DNA of 6,670 nt from Planctomycetota bacterium (GTDB lineage Bacteria > Planctomycetota > Phycisphaerae > UBA1845 > Fen-1342): assembly GCA_030616465.1 (NCBI GenBank), contig JAUWXH010000117.1:1-6670 (forward strand). The letters run 5' to 3'. The notes under the pieces were generated by a model that saw nothing but the letters and a program-made list of their open reading frames with translations, was not told where the DNA came from and made no database searches. Position numbers and translations under genes: made by a program. Of the stretch, positions 5,504 to 6,670 are shown in pieces (the stretch's first letter is position 1; each line of letters begins with the position of its first letter).

Positions 5504-6670
5504 ATGAAACCCATGAAAGCGAGTCTAGTCTCCTGCATCGCCCTGATCGGCCTCGGCGCCCCGCTCACGTGGGCTCAGCAACAGGCCGGAAAGCCGAGCC
5601 CCAACAATCAGCTCACCGCTGCCGAACGAGCCGCCGGCTGGAAGCTGCTGTTTGACGGCAAGACGACCGCCGGCTGGCGCGGCTATCGCAAAGAGAGCTT
5701 TCCGGACAAGGGCTGGGCCGTCGAGGAGGGCTGCCTGAGGGTCGTCGCGGGCCAGCGCGGCGGCGACATTATCACCGTTGACCAATACGCCGACTTCGAG
5801 CTCGTGCTCGAATGGCGCGTCGCCGAAAAGGCCAACAGCGGCATCATGTACCGCGTAACCGAGAAGCACGGGGCGGCCTGGCAGACCGGCCCGGAGTACC
5901 AGATCCTCGATGATGCCGGACACGGCACCGCGCCGACTGACGCCCACTCCGCCGGCGGCCTCTACGGTCTCTACCCGCCCGGCCCTGACAAAACCCTCAA
6001 GCCCACCGGCCGGTTCAACCAAACACGCATCCGCATCAAGGACAACCACCTGACCCACTGGCTCAACGGCGTCAAGATCGTCGAGTGCCGGCTGGACAGC
6101 GACGACTGGAAGCAGCGGATCGCCAAGAGCAAGTTCAACAAGTACGAAGGCTTCGGCGTGCAGCCCAAGGGTCATATCGCCTTGCAGGACCACGGCAACG
6201 ACATCTGGTTCCGCAACATCAAGATCCGCGACTTGTCGGCGTCCATGCCGAACGAGATTCAACTGTTCAACGGCGTGGATCTCAGCGGCTGGACCGCCTA
6301 CCTCCAAGGCGGCGGCCGGATGGAGGACGTCTGGTCCGTGGCCGACGGCGTCCTGATCTGCAAGGGGCGCCCGGCCGGCTACATCCGGACCGAGAAGGAC
6401 TACACGAACTACGTCCTCAAGCTTGAATGGCGCTTCGACCCTGCCAAAGGCGCCGGCAACAGCGGCGTACTGCTGCGCCTGATCGGTGAGGACAAGGTCT
6501 GGCCGCGTTCGGTCGAAGCGCAGCTCCACAGCGGCAACGCCGGCGACTTCTGGAACATCGACAAGTTCCCGATGAAGGTTGATCCCGCTCGCACCAAGGG
6601 CCGCAACACGAAGAAAACCCACTTCGCCGAGTACCCCATCGGCGAGTGGAACGAATACGAGATCATCGTC
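5504..6670 (+). CDS. Secreted tandem DUF1080 (3-keto-disaccharide hydrolase family) protein, 3' end outside window
   Basis: 389 residues are in the window and the frame is still open. A signal peptide (Lys2/Lys5, hydrophobic 8-20, TWA|Q near 24) sends it to the periplasm or outside. Two copies of the concanavalin-like DUF1080 fold (PF06439) follow. Copy 1 spans about 45-243 (LLFDGKTTAGW, GWAVEEGCLRV, DFELVLEWRV, NSGIMYRV, GPEYQILDD with E131, IALQDHG, FRNIKIRDL). Copy 2 runs from about 252 to the edge (LFNGVDLSGW, WSVADGVLIC, NYVLKLEWRF, NSGVLLRL, VEAQLHSGNAGDFW with E338). Pfam links the family to hydrolysis of 3-keto glycosides; many members are untested. ATG 5504 has GGAGAA 10 nt upstream, while ATG 5513 has AGGA 8 nt upstream and is equally possible. 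LVSC at 8-11 resembles a lipobox, but the hydrophobic stretch before it is too short to trust. It lies 34 bp after the MFS gene, probably in its operon. Confidence 0.92.
   Translation, partial: MKPMKASLVSCIALIGLGAPLTWAQQQAGKPSPNNQLTAAERAAGWKLLFDGKTTAGWRGYRKESFPDKGWAVEEGCLRVVAGQRGGDIITVDQYADFELVLEWRVAEKANSGIMYRVTEKHGAAWQTGPEYQILDDAGHGTAPTDAHSAGGLYGLYPPGPDKTLKPTGRFNQTRIRIKDNHLTHWLNGVKIVECRLDSDDWKQRIAKSKFNKYEGFGVQPKGHIALQDHGNDIWFRNIKIRDLSASMPNEIQLFNGVDLSGWTAYLQGGGRMEDVWSVADGVLICKGRPAGYIRTEKDYTNYVLKLEWRFDPAKGAGNSGVLLRLIGEDKVWPRSVEAQLHSGNAGDFWNIDKFPMKVDPARTKGRNTKKTHFAEYPIGEWNEYEIIV

Noticed and set aside
5525..5536. Lipobox-like LVSC in the DUF1080 signal peptide
   Set aside because: Only a few weakly hydrophobic residues precede the cysteine, while a normal hydrophobic core and TWA|Q site follow it, so ordinary signal peptidase I cleavage is more likely.
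3754..5568. A 604-codon open frame on the minus strand across the second MFS gene
   Set aside because: It is the exact antisense of a clear membrane protein gene. The translation is rich in His, Asp, Glu, Gln and Arg, as expected when hydrophobic codons are read backwards, and shows no domain.
5525..6622. A 365-codon open frame on the minus strand across the DUF1080 gene
   Set aside because: It is antisense to two recognisable DUF1080 domains; the Val/Ala/Leu/Asp-rich product has no motif and reflects G+C-rich third positions.

Overview
The window looks like chromosomal DNA from a G+C-rich Planctomycetota-type bacterium. The evidence is the gene families: a Tat-exported Gfo/Idh/MocA oxidoreductase, a secreted protein with two DUF1080 domains and two sugar/nucleoside-type MFS permeases. 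The assignment is by family content and base composition only; there is no rRNA or marker gene to fix it. No mobile element genes, tRNA, rRNA or CRISPR array were seen.

Layout from left to right. (1) Positions 1-784, minus strand: N-terminal 261 residues of a Tat-signal Gfo/Idh/MocA oxidoreductase, cut by the window edge. (2) A divergent intergenic region of about 200 bp with a perfect 8+8 bp dyad just upstream of the oxidoreductase. (3) Positions 986-1777, plus strand: a family 2 glycosyltransferase of the dolichyl/polyprenyl-phosphate glucosyltransferase (ALG5-like) type. (4) A convergent gap of 117 bp that holds a 92-bp foldable element bounded by 9-bp inverted repeats. (5) Minus-strand pair: an NupG-type MFS permease (3749 to 2445) followed after 16 bp by a DUF456 membrane protein (2428 to 1895). 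(6) A 190-bp divergent promoter region. (7) Plus-strand pair: a second MFS permease (3940-5469) with a long loop between its last two membrane helices, then after 34 bp a secreted tandem DUF1080 protein that runs off the right edge.

How the genes may work together. The secreted DUF1080 protein (Pfam names this family 3-keto-disaccharide hydrolase), the adjacent permease and the Tat-exported oxidoreductase fit a carbohydrate-scavenging theme: oxidise a sugar, cleave it outside the cytoplasm, import the product. Only the permease-DUF1080 pair is a likely operon; linking the oxidoreductase and the NupG-like permease to the same pathway is inference. The glycosyltransferase and DUF456 genes look like independent housekeeping or envelope genes. 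Nearly all the other long reading frames are antisense or frame-shifted shadows of these six genes, as expected at high G+C.
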